From Aliikangiella sp965214955 (GTDB lineage Bacteria; Pseudomonadota; Gammaproteobacteria; Enterobacterales; Kangiellaceae), in assembly GCA_965214955.1 (NCBI GenBank), contig CBDCCU010000007.1, positions 169,776 to 233,775 of the forward strand: a stretch of 64,000 bases of DNA. The letters are read 5' to 3'. Positions 25,988-34,779 of the stretch are shown here, piece by piece (positions within the stretch are counted from its first letter, which is position 1; the number at the start of each line of letters is the position of its first letter). Position numbers and translations under genes: made by a program. Under the pieces are notes generated by a model that was not told where the DNA came from, made no database searches, and was given only the letters and a program-made list of their open reading frames with translations.

Positions 25988-26626
25988 ATGTCTAGTTCAA
26001 AACGTAAGCCTGGTCGCCCTTCGTTATCAACACAGCAAAAACAAGAAATTAGAGATAACATAGTCACTATTGCTCGTGATCTTTTTGTTAATGAAGGCTA
26101 CGAAAGTACAAGTATGCGTAAAATAGCGGCTAAGGCAGGATTTGCACCAACTAAAATTTACTACTATTTCGACAATAAAAAAGCCATATTAAGGCACTTT
26201 TGGGATGATATAGGTGAAGAGCTTTGGTCCCATTGCCAAATGCCACAAGAAATCTTAAACGGTAATCCCGTTGAAGCCGTTCGGTTCTTAATGAACAAAA
26301 GTATTGATTACTGGCTTAAAAACCCAAAGAGCTATCAGTTGGGAATTGCCACCCAAGACTTTCAAGCAGACAAATCAGAAAACTTTGATTTTTATAATAG
26401 CTCTGGCACAGCCAAGTATATTGATCTACTCCACACTCAAGTTCAACGCTGTATTGACGAAAAACACTTTAGAATTACCAATATGCTAATGGCATCTCAA
26501 ATTATTTCAATGAATGTGTATGGTATTTATGGCTCTTTTTACAATTTACCAACCGTAGACTGGCAAAATGAAAATCAACTCATTGAAAATGCAATTGATA
26601 ATACATTAAGAGGCTTACTACTTTGA
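25988..26626 (+). CDS. TetR-family transcription regulator
   Basis: 212 residues. The N-terminal helix-turn-helix reads ARDLFVNEGYESTSMRKIAAKAGFAPTKIYYYFDNKKAILRHFWDD (about 34-80), standard for TetR. The ligand-binding part is unlike any subfamily I can name. AAAGAGG precedes the ATG. Target genes are unknown; pepE is 58 bp downstream in the same direction. Confidence 0.88.
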   Translation: MSSSKRKPGRPSLSTQQKQEIRDNIVTIARDLFVNEGYESTSMRKIAAKAGFAPTKIYYYFDNKKAILRHFWDDIGEELWSHCQMPQEILNGNPVEAVRFLMNKSIDYWLKNPKSYQLGIATQDFQADKSENFDFYNSSGTAKYIDLLHTQVQRCIDEKHFRITNMLMASQIISMNVYGIYGSFYNLPTVDWQNENQLIENAIDNTLRGLLL

Positions 26627-26684
26627 TTAATGAATCGGATTACAGTTAAAATAGCAACAACTTAATCCGATAACATTTTTCACT

Positions 26685-27398
26685 ATGAATCTTCTTCTAT
26701 TAAGCAGCTCTAAATTAGCTGGAACAAATTATTTAGAGCATGCTCAGTCTTTAATAAATTCCCATTTAAATAATCAAGTTAAAAAAGCTCTATTTATCCC
26801 TTATGCAGGTGTAACCATTAGTTACGATCAATACTTACAAATGGTAAGTACCGCATTTAATGGTTTTGGCTATGAAGTTGAATCAATCCATCAACATAAA
26901 GATCCGATCAACGCGGTAAATTCAGCTGAAACAATTTTAGTAGGTGGAGGCAATACATTTTGTCTACTAAATAAACTGTATGAAAACAACTTAATAAGCT
27001 CAATTCAGCAAAAAGTTAAATCAGGCACGCCATACATAGGTTGGAGTGCAGGCTCAAACATAGCGGCACCTAGCATTTGCACAACCAATGATATGCCCAT
27101 TGTTGAACCACCAAGCTTTAAAGCGTTAAATCTGCTTTCATGTCAAATTAACCCTCACTATCTAGATGGCAATCCCCCAGGTCATCAAGGTGAAACCAGA
27201 GAGCAAAGAATTAATGAGTTTTTAGTTCAAAATCCAGATTTATCGGTAGTAGGCATACCAGAAGGCACCGCGCTAAAATCTAGCGGCACTCAGTTAACTT
27301 ATGTTGGGCACAAAAATGGATTTTTATTCAGCCACGGAAAAGACAAGCAAATCATCACACATAATACCAACTTATCTCAATTTTTAGCGGAAGAATAA
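26685..27398 (+). CDS. pepE: Peptidase E (alpha-aspartyl dipeptidase)
   Basis: 237 residues. S51 serine peptidase landmarks: IPYAGVTISYDQY, ILVGGGNTFCLLNKLYE, the nucleophile serine in GWSAGSNIAAPSICTTNDMPIVEP, and NPHYLDGNPPGHQGETREQRI. It cleaves Asp-X dipeptides in the cytoplasm. cmoA begins 5 bp after the stop. Confidence 0.96.
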   Translation: MNLLLLSSSKLAGTNYLEHAQSLINSHLNNQVKKALFIPYAGVTISYDQYLQMVSTAFNGFGYEVESIHQHKDPINAVNSAETILVGGGNTFCLLNKLYENNLISSIQQKVKSGTPYIGWSAGSNIAAPSICTTNDMPIVEPPSFKALNLLSCQINPHYLDGNPPGHQGETREQRINEFLVQNPDLSVVGIPEGTALKSSGTQLTYVGHKNGFLFSHGKDKQIITHNTNLSQFLAEE

Positions 27399-27403
27399 GT
27401 TTT

Positions 27404-28135
27404 ATGCCACAACAAAAAGATGACATTTTTGCCGAAACTGTCACACCACAGCCCTTTAAATTTGATAAAAGTGTAGTGGAAGTTTTTCCTGACATGATAG
27501 AGCGCTCAGTACCAGGATATGGATTAATTCTCAATAACATATCTAAACTAGCTAACCGATATGTCACCGAAAACAGCCACTGCTACGACTTGGGTTGCTC
27601 ACTTGGTGCTGTGTCTTTAGCCATTAGTCAAGGCGCTAACAAAGCCAATGCCAAAGTGTTTGGTATAGATAATTCATCCGATATGATCAATAGATGCCAC
27701 CAGCACATTCGTGCTTTTAAGCAAAAAACTCCCATTACCTTAGTTGAAAGTGATATTTTAGATGTTGAAATTAAAAATGCTTCTTTTGTAGTGCTTAATT
27801 TTACCCTTCAATTTGTAGATAAAACCCAAAGAGAGTCATTATTAGAAAAAATATACCAAGGATTAAACCCCAATGGCGTATTAATTCTTTCCGAAAAGAT
27901 TCGTTATGAAGACAATAATATCAACCAATTGATGATAGATTTGCATCACCAGTTTAAACGTGAAAATGGTTATAGTGAGCTAGAAATTAGCCAAAAGCGC
28001 AATGCACTTGAAAACGTGCTTATCCCAGAAACCCTTGAAACTCATAAAGCCAGAATGCGGCAAGTGGGTTTTAGCCAAGCATCTTGCTGGTTTAAAGAAT
28101 ATAACTTTGCTTCGTTTATCGCGATCAAGTCTTAA
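27404..28135 (+). CDS. cmoA: Carboxy-S-adenosyl-L-methionine synthase
   Basis: 243 residues, class I methyltransferase fold. FDKSVVEVFPDMIERSVPGYGLIL and YDLGCSLGAVSLAIS (SAM site) are typical of CmoA. It converts SAM and prephenate to carboxy-SAM, the donor used by CmoB to build 5-oxyacetyl-uridine at tRNA position 34. It is followed 26 bp later by cmoB. TrhP at 16 kb supplies the hydroxylated uridine substrate of the same pathway. Confidence 0.96.
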   Translation: MPQQKDDIFAETVTPQPFKFDKSVVEVFPDMIERSVPGYGLILNNISKLANRYVTENSHCYDLGCSLGAVSLAISQGANKANAKVFGIDNSSDMINRCHQHIRAFKQKTPITLVESDILDVEIKNASFVVLNFTLQFVDKTQRESLLEKIYQGLNPNGVLILSEKIRYEDNNINQLMIDLHHQFKRENGYSELEISQKRNALENVLIPETLETHKARMRQVGFSQASCWFKEYNFASFIAIKS

Positions 28136-28161
28136 TTCATTTTTATTTATTAGTTATTTCT

Positions 28162-29148
28162 ATGATCGATTATCATCAGCTTTCAAAACACATTAGCGAA
28201 ACGCCGTTAGCAGAATACTTCACCCACTTTCAAAATGCGGTAAATAATCGCTTAAGTGCTTATACCCATGGCGAGTTAGCACAGTGGCAACAATTGCTTA
28301 ATGAGCTACCACAGTTAAAAACTAGCCATTATGAATTTTTAAAACAAGTATCCATAGGCACTACCGAAGAGCTAAACTCACAACTAAGCAGCACCCAAAC
28401 TCAGTCATTTATTAAACAACTAAAAAGTCTACATCCATGGCGAAAAGGGCCTTTTAATTTATTTGGTATTCACATTGATACTGAATGGCGCTCTGATTGG
28501 AAGTGGGATCGTCTAATCCCTCACATTAGTCCTTTAAAAAATCGCACAATTCTCGATGTTGGTTGCGGCAATGGTTATCACTGTTTTCGTATGCATGGTG
28601 AAGGCGCTAAAATGGTAATAGGCATCGATCCTTCACAAAAATTTTTAGCTCAGTTTAGTATCATCAAAAAGTATGCTGGTGATATACCTGTGCACCTATT
28701 GCCCATAGGGTTTGAAGATATGCCTGCCAATATGGACAAAACTGGCTTTGACACCGTATTTTCTATGGGAGTTTTATATCACCGCAAATCGCCAATTGAA
28801 CATTTATATGCACTAAAAAACCTACTGGGAAAAAATGGCGAATTAGTGCTTGAGACCCTAGTTGTTGATGGTGATGAAAATACGGTTCTTATGCCTAGTG
28901 GTCGCTATGCTCAAATGCGTAATGTTTGGTTTTTGCCATCCACTGCAGCCTTAGAAAAGTGGCTTAGAAAATGTGGTTATAAAAATGTTAGAACCATCAG
29001 CGTTAACCAAACCAGCTTACAAGAACAACGAGCAACGAGCTGGATGACTTTTCACTCTTTAGAAAACTACCTTAACCCCAATGATCTCAACAAAACTATC
29101 GAAGGTTACCCCGCCCCTAAGCGAGCAATATTTATTGCTGAATGCTAA
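28162..29148 (+). CDS. cmoB: tRNA U34 carboxymethyltransferase
   Basis: 328 residues (E. coli 323). KGPFNLFGIHIDTEWRSDWKWDRL and the SAM site ILDVGCGNGYHCFRMHGEGAKMVIGIDP are diagnostic, as is VFSMGVLYHRKSPIEHL. It transfers the carboxymethyl group from carboxy-SAM to 5-hydroxyuridine in tRNA. Confidence 0.97.
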   Translation: MIDYHQLSKHISETPLAEYFTHFQNAVNNRLSAYTHGELAQWQQLLNELPQLKTSHYEFLKQVSIGTTEELNSQLSSTQTQSFIKQLKSLHPWRKGPFNLFGIHIDTEWRSDWKWDRLIPHISPLKNRTILDVGCGNGYHCFRMHGEGAKMVIGIDPSQKFLAQFSIIKKYAGDIPVHLLPIGFEDMPANMDKTGFDTVFSMGVLYHRKSPIEHLYALKNLLGKNGELVLETLVVDGDENTVLMPSGRYAQMRNVWFLPSTAALEKWLRKCGYKNVRTISVNQTSLQEQRATSWMTFHSLENYLNPNDLNKTIEGYPAPKRAIFIAEC

Positions 29149-29509
29149 ATATCCACTCGCCTTCAAGATACAGCTCGGCAGAGACGATTAACAAAAGACC
29201 AACAAACCCTAATTGATTGTTTTAAATAAAATTAATTCCCATTTGCTAAATAATTATGTTAACTTAATGTTAATATTTTATTCATGTCAGCAAATAAGCA
29301 ACTATATTGGTTATGATGAGATGATTAATAATAGCTAATTGACTAATAAATATGTGACTTTATTCCGTTTAATTATGATAGAAATAGGTAAAATTTTTAA
29401 CTTGCAAGTACAATAAAACTTTAACCATTTAATTCAAATAAAAGTAAAACAAACGGAATGTATTGTTGTTCGGGAAGAATAGCTTAAAGTTTGAGAGGCG
29501 CGCCCGTTA
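29149..29509. other. 361-bp AT-rich intergenic stretch
   Basis: A decayed copy of a family-1 MITE end (CACTCGCCTTCAAGATAC, 29155-29172) opens it. The rest is AT-rich leader of the next gene. GAGAGG stands 8-13 bases before its ATG. No RNA gene seen. Confidence 0.6.
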
Positions 29510-30808
29510 ATGCATTTAACGACACAAGAAATCCCAGTTGAAAACTTAGAGATAGGAATGTATGTCTCTAAGCTAGACGTGCCTTGGGTTCAAACACCTT
29601 TTCCTATTCAAGGGTTTTATATAAGCAAACAAGACGAGCTGGACTTGCTTGCGCATTATTGCAACAAAGTATACATCGACAGTTTTTTAAGCAAAGTTGA
29701 TGTCACCGCCAAGCTTTCTACAACAAACCGTGCTTTAAAATCAAAACAAGCTGTCGATCCTAAAACCGCTCGGTTAATGAAAGAAAAGGCTCGCTTTAAG
29801 CCAAGAGTTCAAGAATATAGCTCTTCGACAAAAATGAAGGCAGAAGTAAAAGTCGCATCAAGAATGTTTGAGCATGTAACCACTCAAATGTCAGTTGCTT
29901 ACCGCCGCATGGAGCAAACAGGCTTTGTTAATGTAAACGAGTTTAAGTCGGCCTCAAGCCAAATGGTTAAAAGCATTGTTAAAAACCCAAATGCCTTAGC
30001 TTGGTTATGCCGTATTAGCTCCAGCAATCAAGAACTTCATCAACAAGCGGTTAGAAGCGCAGTATGGGGCATTATTTTTGCCCGCCATTTAGGACTTTCA
30101 AGGCGCGACTTAAACGACATAGGTACCGCATTATTGTTAGCGCCAATTGGTAAAAGCCAACTTCAAAAATCGTTAATTTTGGAACAAAAAACCCAAACAG
30201 AAATCGAAGAGTTTCAAAGCCATATCGAAAAAACCTTAGCTGAAACTCAAAAAATGTTTGCTCAAAACCATCAAGTAAACTACATATTAAGTGCCTATTG
30301 CGAGCGAAACAATGGATCTGGATATCCCAAAAAGCTGGTAGGCAATCGAATTCCTTTTTTAGCTCGAATTGCGGGTATTGCAGACTTTTACGAAAATCTT
30401 ATTAATCCTTTCTTTGGTGAAGCTAAAACACCGGTTGATGCCATTGCTTACCTTTATCAAGAAAAAGGAAATTTATTCCAAATTGAGATTGTCGAAGAAT
30501 TTATCCAAGCAGTTGGCATTTACCCAACGGGAAGTTTAGTTAAACTATCAAATAATAGTATTGGTGTTGTTGTTGAACAGCCAGAAAAATCACGCTTAAG
30601 ACCTTGTGTTGCGCTAATAAGAAATAGTGCTAACGAGCAAGTAGAAAAATCAAAAGTTATAAACCTAGCAAAAGCCCCATTAGATGAGTTTGGTCTTCCT
30701 TTAAGAATAGAAAAAAGCCTCAAAAGCACCAGCGTTGATATTAATGCCGACGAGCTACACAATCAGCTATTTGGTGGTAAAGGCTTGTTCTCGTTTTTAA
30801 GAGCATAA
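29510..30808 (+). CDS. Degenerate HD-GYP protein with DUF3391 domain
   Basis: 432 residues. The N-terminal EIPVENLEIGMYVSKLDVPWVQTPFPIQGFYI is the DUF3391 domain that usually precedes HD-GYP c-di-GMP phosphodiesterases. The HD-GYP half (about 180-330) keeps the GYP-like NNGSGYPKKLVGNRIPFLARIAGIADFYE, but the metal ligands are lost: the HD dyad position reads GTALLLAPIGKSQL (no HD) and the HHE position reads AYCERNNG. It is therefore probably a non-catalytic c-di-GMP sensor or adaptor. Confidence 0.85.
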   Translation: MHLTTQEIPVENLEIGMYVSKLDVPWVQTPFPIQGFYISKQDELDLLAHYCNKVYIDSFLSKVDVTAKLSTTNRALKSKQAVDPKTARLMKEKARFKPRVQEYSSSTKMKAEVKVASRMFEHVTTQMSVAYRRMEQTGFVNVNEFKSASSQMVKSIVKNPNALAWLCRISSSNQELHQQAVRSAVWGIIFARHLGLSRRDLNDIGTALLLAPIGKSQLQKSLILEQKTQTEIEEFQSHIEKTLAETQKMFAQNHQVNYILSAYCERNNGSGYPKKLVGNRIPFLARIAGIADFYENLINPFFGEAKTPVDAIAYLYQEKGNLFQIEIVEEFIQAVGIYPTGSLVKLSNNSIGVVVEQPEKSRLRPCVALIRNSANEQVEKSKVINLAKAPLDEFGLPLRIEKSLKSTSVDINADELHNQLFGGKGLFSFLRA

Positions 30809-30810
30809 AA

Positions 30811-30862
30811 CTAGCAACTAGCAACTAGCAACTAGCAACTAGCAACTAGCAACTAGCAACTA
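30811..30862. repeat. Heptanucleotide microsatellite, seven CTAGCAA copies
   Basis: CTAGCAA repeats seven times, then CTA. It fills the space between two convergent genes; the final CTA is the TAG stop of the minus-strand DUF885 gene. Slippage would not alter either protein. Confidence 0.97.
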
Positions 30863-32635
30863 ATCATAGTTTAGCTCTGCCGCGATAAACTTATCAACCT
30901 GTAACGCTAAAACATTCAATGGTACTGAGCCTTCAGCTAATATCGCATCATGAAATCTTCTTATATCAAAGCGGGCTCCTAATGCTTTTTCGGCTTTTGC
31001 TCTTAGCTCCAAAATTTTAATTTCACCCAGCTTATAAGCCAATGCTTGTCCAGGCCAACTAATATAACGATCAACTTCGGTACGAATATTATGCTTAGAA
31101 AGCGCAGAGTTTTCTTCAAGCAGCTTTATTGCTTGCGCCCTGCTCCAACCTTTGGCATGAATGCCCGTATCAATCACTAGTCTTGCTGCACGCCACATTT
31201 CATAACTCAAGCGACCAAAATTACTATAATGATCTTGATAAAAGCCCACCTCTAGCCCTAAGCGTTCGCTATAAAGCCCCCAACCTTCACCAAATGCAGA
31301 GATATAAGAGCCTTGTCTAAATTTAGGCAAGTTTTTAAGCTCTTTACTGAGTGCAATTTGCAAATGGTGTCCAGGAACAGCCTCATGTAAAGTTAACGCT
31401 TCTAATACATAAAGCGGTCTTTTATCAAGCGCATAAGTATTCACCCAATATTCACCCGGTCTATCGCTATCAAGCGGCGCTCCAGAATATCGCCCTGTGG
31501 TATATTTAGGTGCTATAGTTGCCGGAACTGGCTCAACCGTGTATGGCTGTCTGGGTAAATGACTAAAAAGCTTAGGTAATTTTCCATCCATTTTTTTCGC
31601 AATATATGAAGCTTCTTTAATTAGCTCCTCTGGCGTTTTTGCATAAAACTGTGGCGATTCTCGCAAAAACTTTAAAAATGATTTAAAGCTTCCTTTGTGG
31701 CCTACCGCTTTTATCACTTCTTCCATTTCGGCTCGAATACGAGCAACTTCTTTTAATCCTATTTGATGAATTTCATCGGCAGTTAAATTAAGCGTTGTGT
31801 AAAAGCCAATTTGTGAGTGATAGTAGTTTTTTCCATTAGGTAACTCATAACTACCCAAGCTTTCTCTTGCTTTAGGAATATAAATTTTATCAAAATAATC
31901 TTTCAGCTTTTGATAAGCAGGATACACCTCTTCACCAATCACTTTTTTAGCTTCGGCAGTTAAGGCATTGCTTTCTTGCTTGCTCATTTTTAGTTTAACT
32001 GGAGCAAAAGGTTTAAAAAACTCACTTTTTTCTATTGGCATTTCATAAACCGACTTTATAATGTCGGTAAAGCCATTAAGCACAACTTTGGGCATTGTAA
32101 AACCACGCTCAATGCCATTATTCATATTCTGAATATTTTGCTCAAAGTAACGAGGCAATGCTTTTAAGCGAGCAATATAGTCTTGGTAATGTTTAACTGA
32201 TTTAAAGGGTACACTTAAATAGAGCCGATTAAACTCAGTGTGAAATCCCCAGTCAGATAAAAATGGGATCTGATAACTTTTAAACTCAACCTCCGAAATC
32301 ACCCTTTCTAGCTGCGCTTTAAATATTAAGTAATTAACCTGATCACTATCACTCAGTGACTCAAACTTTATTTGCTTTAATTTATCTAAAAACTGCTGTT
32401 TTACTGCGGCATTTTGCAAATGAAAACTCTCAGAAGCTTCTGGCAATAAATGGTTTGCCGAATAATCGCCCAATCGAGTCGCGAGCATAGGGTTACTGTC
32501 TATACGCGACTGCCACTCTTGTTCAAATAGCAATTCTAATTGTTTATTACTGTTTACTGGCACTTGAGCCAATAAATTCACACTACCAGTTAATACTAAG
32601 AGACCAACAAAACATAGGGTGAGCTTTATTCTCAT
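30860..32635 (-). CDS. DUF885 family exported protein, probable metallopeptidase-like
   Basis: 591 residues with a signal peptide (about 1-24, ending LLAQ). The DUF885 family pattern is clear: ESFHLQNAAVKQQFLDKL, and the zinc-site-like LTLHEAVPGHHLQIAL with a downstream SAFGEGWGLYSERLG. Related proteins are annotated as dipeptidyl or M32-like carboxypeptidases, and a periplasmic peptidase role is likely but not proven. It follows moaB by 13 bp in the same direction. Confidence 0.85.
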   Translation of the reverse strand: MRIKLTLCFVGLLVLTGSVNLLAQVPVNSNKQLELLFEQEWQSRIDSNPMLATRLGDYSANHLLPEASESFHLQNAAVKQQFLDKLKQIKFESLSDSDQVNYLIFKAQLERVISEVEFKSYQIPFLSDWGFHTEFNRLYLSVPFKSVKHYQDYIARLKALPRYFEQNIQNMNNGIERGFTMPKVVLNGFTDIIKSVYEMPIEKSEFFKPFAPVKLKMSKQESNALTAEAKKVIGEEVYPAYQKLKDYFDKIYIPKARESLGSYELPNGKNYYHSQIGFYTTLNLTADEIHQIGLKEVARIRAEMEEVIKAVGHKGSFKSFLKFLRESPQFYAKTPEELIKEASYIAKKMDGKLPKLFSHLPRQPYTVEPVPATIAPKYTTGRYSGAPLDSDRPGEYWVNTYALDKRPLYVLEALTLHEAVPGHHLQIALSKELKNLPKFRQGSYISAFGEGWGLYSERLGLEVGFYQDHYSNFGRLSYEMWRAARLVIDTGIHAKGWSRAQAIKLLEENSALSKHNIRTEVDRYISWPGQALAYKLGEIKILELRAKAEKALGARFDIRRFHDAILAEGSVPLNVLALQVDKFIAAELNYD

Positions 32636-32648
32636 TGTTTTTATTTCC

Positions 32649-33158
32649 TTAATGAATGCCTGTGGTGATTAGCTTCACAAAATTACACGGTCTAAAAGTG
32701 CTATCAAGCTGCTGTTGAATAATATTTTCCCAGCCTGTTTTGCAAGCATTTGTTGAACCAGGCAAACAAAATATCACCGTGTTATTGGCAAAACCGCCAA
32801 TGGCGCGACTTTGAATGGTTGATGAGCCAATTTCGGTATAAGAAACTTGCCTAAACAATTCCCCAAAACCTTCCATATTTTTATCAAAAAGCGGTTTAAC
32901 CGCCTCTGGTGTAGAGTCACGACCATAAAAACCTGTACCGCCAGTAATAACAACAGCATTCACTTCACTGTTGGCAATCCACTGTGATAATTTTGCTCTA
33001 ATTTGATAAATGTCATCTTTAACAATAGATTTTTCAGCCAAACAGTGCCCACTGCGTTTAACTTGCTCAGCCAAATAACCACCTGACTTATCGGTTGATT
33101 CATCACGAGTATCAGAAACGGTTAAAATAGCGATCTTTAAAGGTATTTTTTCACTCAC
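32649..33158 (-). CDS. moaB: Molybdenum cofactor biosynthesis protein B
   Basis: 169 residues, MogA/MoaB fold. ILTVSDTRDESTDKSGGYLAE, VVITGGTGFYGRDSTPEAVKPLFDK and FCLPGSTNACKTGWENIIQQQLD are MoaB signatures. It belongs to the molybdopterin adenylyl-transfer family; MoaB itself is often of unclear activity in enterobacteria. It is 11 kb away from the other moco genes. Confidence 0.95.
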   Translation of the reverse strand: MSEKIPLKIAILTVSDTRDESTDKSGGYLAEQVKRSGHCLAEKSIVKDDIYQIRAKLSQWIANSEVNAVVITGGTGFYGRDSTPEAVKPLFDKNMEGFGELFRQVSYTEIGSSTIQSRAIGGFANNTVIFCLPGSTNACKTGWENIIQQQLDSTFRPCNFVKLITTGIH

Positions 33159-33394
33159 AATTTTTCTCTTTCATCACATTGGTATTGGGCACAAGAATAC
33201 ACTAAAACGGCTGTTTAAAAAAATGCTTAAAAATATAAAGCTATTGGTATTTCACCACTTACTTTTTTTGGGTATACTTGCGGCCGCTTAGCCCTTGGGC
33301 AAAAAATTAAATGTTTTCTATTGAATATTTTCTATAATAAAACACTTAAGCTCAAGAGCGCTAAATCGCTATTAAACAATTTAGGATCGGTATT

Positions 33395-34165
33395 ATGCAG
33401 GCATTTCTGACCATTGCAGTGCGCGCAGCGCGTAAAGCAGGCGACTTTATTATTAGAGAAGCAGATCATATTAAATCTGTGCAAAGCAAACCACAAAGTG
33501 ATTACGTCACTAATGTTGATCAAATGGCCGAGTCACTCATTATTGATACCATTTCTCATTCGTATAATGATCACGCTTTTATCGGAGAAGAAACCGGTAA
33601 AACAGGCGAAAGCGATTATGAGTGGATAATTGATCCTATCGACGGCACCACTAACTTTATTCGCAAAGTTCCCCACTGGGCCATATCTATTGCTTGTCGC
33701 TATAAAAACCGAACCGAGGTTGGTTTAGTTTATGATCCTATCCGCGAAGAATTATTCACTGCGGTACGTGGCAGAGGCGCGCAGCTTAACGGAAAAAGAA
33801 TTCGTGTCAGTCAAAGTAAAGGCTTAGAGCACAATATTATTGGCACGGGTTTTCCTTTCAGAAATAAAACCATGCTCGACAAGTACCAGCAGATTTTCGC
33901 CAAAATTTTCCCTCACTGCTCAGATATGCGCCGCGCAGGATCAGCAGCGCTTGATTTAGCTTATGTTGCGGCGGGACGCTATGACGGCTTTTGGGAATTT
34001 GGTCTTAACGACTGGGATACTGCGGCTGGCACACTACTCGTTCAAGAAGCTGGCGGAATGGTGTCGGATCTTAACGGCAACCCAAACTTTGAGAAAAGCG
34101 ACTCCCTTTTAGCCGCAAGTCCAAAGTCATTTAAATCAATTTTGCAGGTTATTAATCAAAAATAA
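33395..34165 (+). CDS. suhB: Inositol-1-monophosphatase / ribosome biogenesis factor SuhB
   Basis: 256 residues. GEETGKTGESDYEWIIDPIDGTTNF (metal site DPIDGTT) and WEFGLNDWDTAAGTLLVQEAGG are the two inositol monophosphatase motifs; RRAGSAALDLAYVAAGRYDG follows the SuhB pattern. SuhB also serves in rRNA transcription antitermination in E. coli. GGATCGG precedes the ATG. It stands directly upstream of the iscR-suf operon. Confidence 0.95.
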   Translation: MQAFLTIAVRAARKAGDFIIREADHIKSVQSKPQSDYVTNVDQMAESLIIDTISHSYNDHAFIGEETGKTGESDYEWIIDPIDGTTNFIRKVPHWAISIACRYKNRTEVGLVYDPIREELFTAVRGRGAQLNGKRIRVSQSKGLEHNIIGTGFPFRNKTMLDKYQQIFAKIFPHCSDMRRAGSAALDLAYVAAGRYDGFWEFGLNDWDTAAGTLLVQEAGGMVSDLNGNPNFEKSDSLLAASPKSFKSILQVINQK

Positions 34166-34192
34166 TCATTGATTGAATAATTAAATCAATTA

Positions 34193-34217
34193 TTACTTGA
34201 CCATTTTACTAGGTTAT
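34193..34217 (+). promoter_or_regulatory. IscR type 1-like site over the iscR promoter
   Basis: The 25 bases match the E. coli type 1 IscR consensus at 20 positions by eye, with TTGAC, ATTTT and GGTTAT blocks in place. TTGACC in it is also the likely -35 of the promoter. Binding of cluster-loaded IscR would block transcription and close a feedback loop on the suf operon. Confidence 0.6.
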
Positions 34218-34275
34218 TAGAAAATACCTCCCTCAGTAAATAGTGCTGAAAACTGATTTATTTTGTGAGGTAAAA

Positions 34276-34755
34276 ATGAGATTGACAACCAAAGGACGAT
34301 ACGCGGTTACTGCAATGCTAGATTTAGCAATTAATAGCAGTGAAAAACCAGTCAATCTCAATGATATTTCTGAGCGCCAAGCCATTTCTTTATCTTATTT
34401 AGAACAACTTTTTTCCAAGTTACGACGAGAAAATTTAGTTAAAAGCATTCGTGGTCCTGGTGGAGGCTATCAACTTAATTCCAACTGTGACGAAATAAGT
34501 GTTGCCAGCATCATCAACGCAGTTAATGAAACCATTGATGTTTCTCGCTGTGAAGGCAAGGCTAATTGTTTAGATGGTAAACAGTGCTTAACCCATAATT
34601 TATGGGTTGATTTAAGCGAAAGAATTCAGTCTTTTTTAGATGATATAACCCTTGGTGAGCTTATTCGTCAAAACGAGCGGCAGGCGAAGCAATGCCACAA
34701 AAATGGCAACACTTTTGCTCAAAAAAATATCGAACTACAAACCATTAACTATTAG
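34276..34755 (+). CDS. iscR: Fe-S cluster assembly regulator IscR
   Basis: 159 residues from ATG 34276 (MRLTTKGRYAVTAMLDLA, the family N-terminus; an upstream in-frame start lacks similarity). Rrf2 helix-turn-helix with GPGGGYQLN, and the three Cys of the 2Fe-2S site in CEGKANCLDGKQC followed by THNLW. It heads a suf operon without iscSUA-hscBA, so here IscR governs SUF. Confidence 0.95.
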   Translation: MRLTTKGRYAVTAMLDLAINSSEKPVNLNDISERQAISLSYLEQLFSKLRRENLVKSIRGPGGGYQLNSNCDEISVASIINAVNETIDVSRCEGKANCLDGKQCLTHNLWVDLSERIQSFLDDITLGELIRQNERQAKQCHKNGNTFAQKNIELQTINY

Positions 34756-34779
34756 TTAGTCAATTGAGAAAATACCTAA

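Noticed and set aside
29250..29275. Chromosomal dif candidate (TTATGTTAA)
   Set aside because: Only the XerD-type arm is present; no CGCATAA-like arm six or seven bases upstream.
33280..33300. GC-rich palindrome ahead of suhB as tRNA or RNA gene
   Set aside because: Contains only a short GCGGCCGC block; no cloverleaf or conserved loops.
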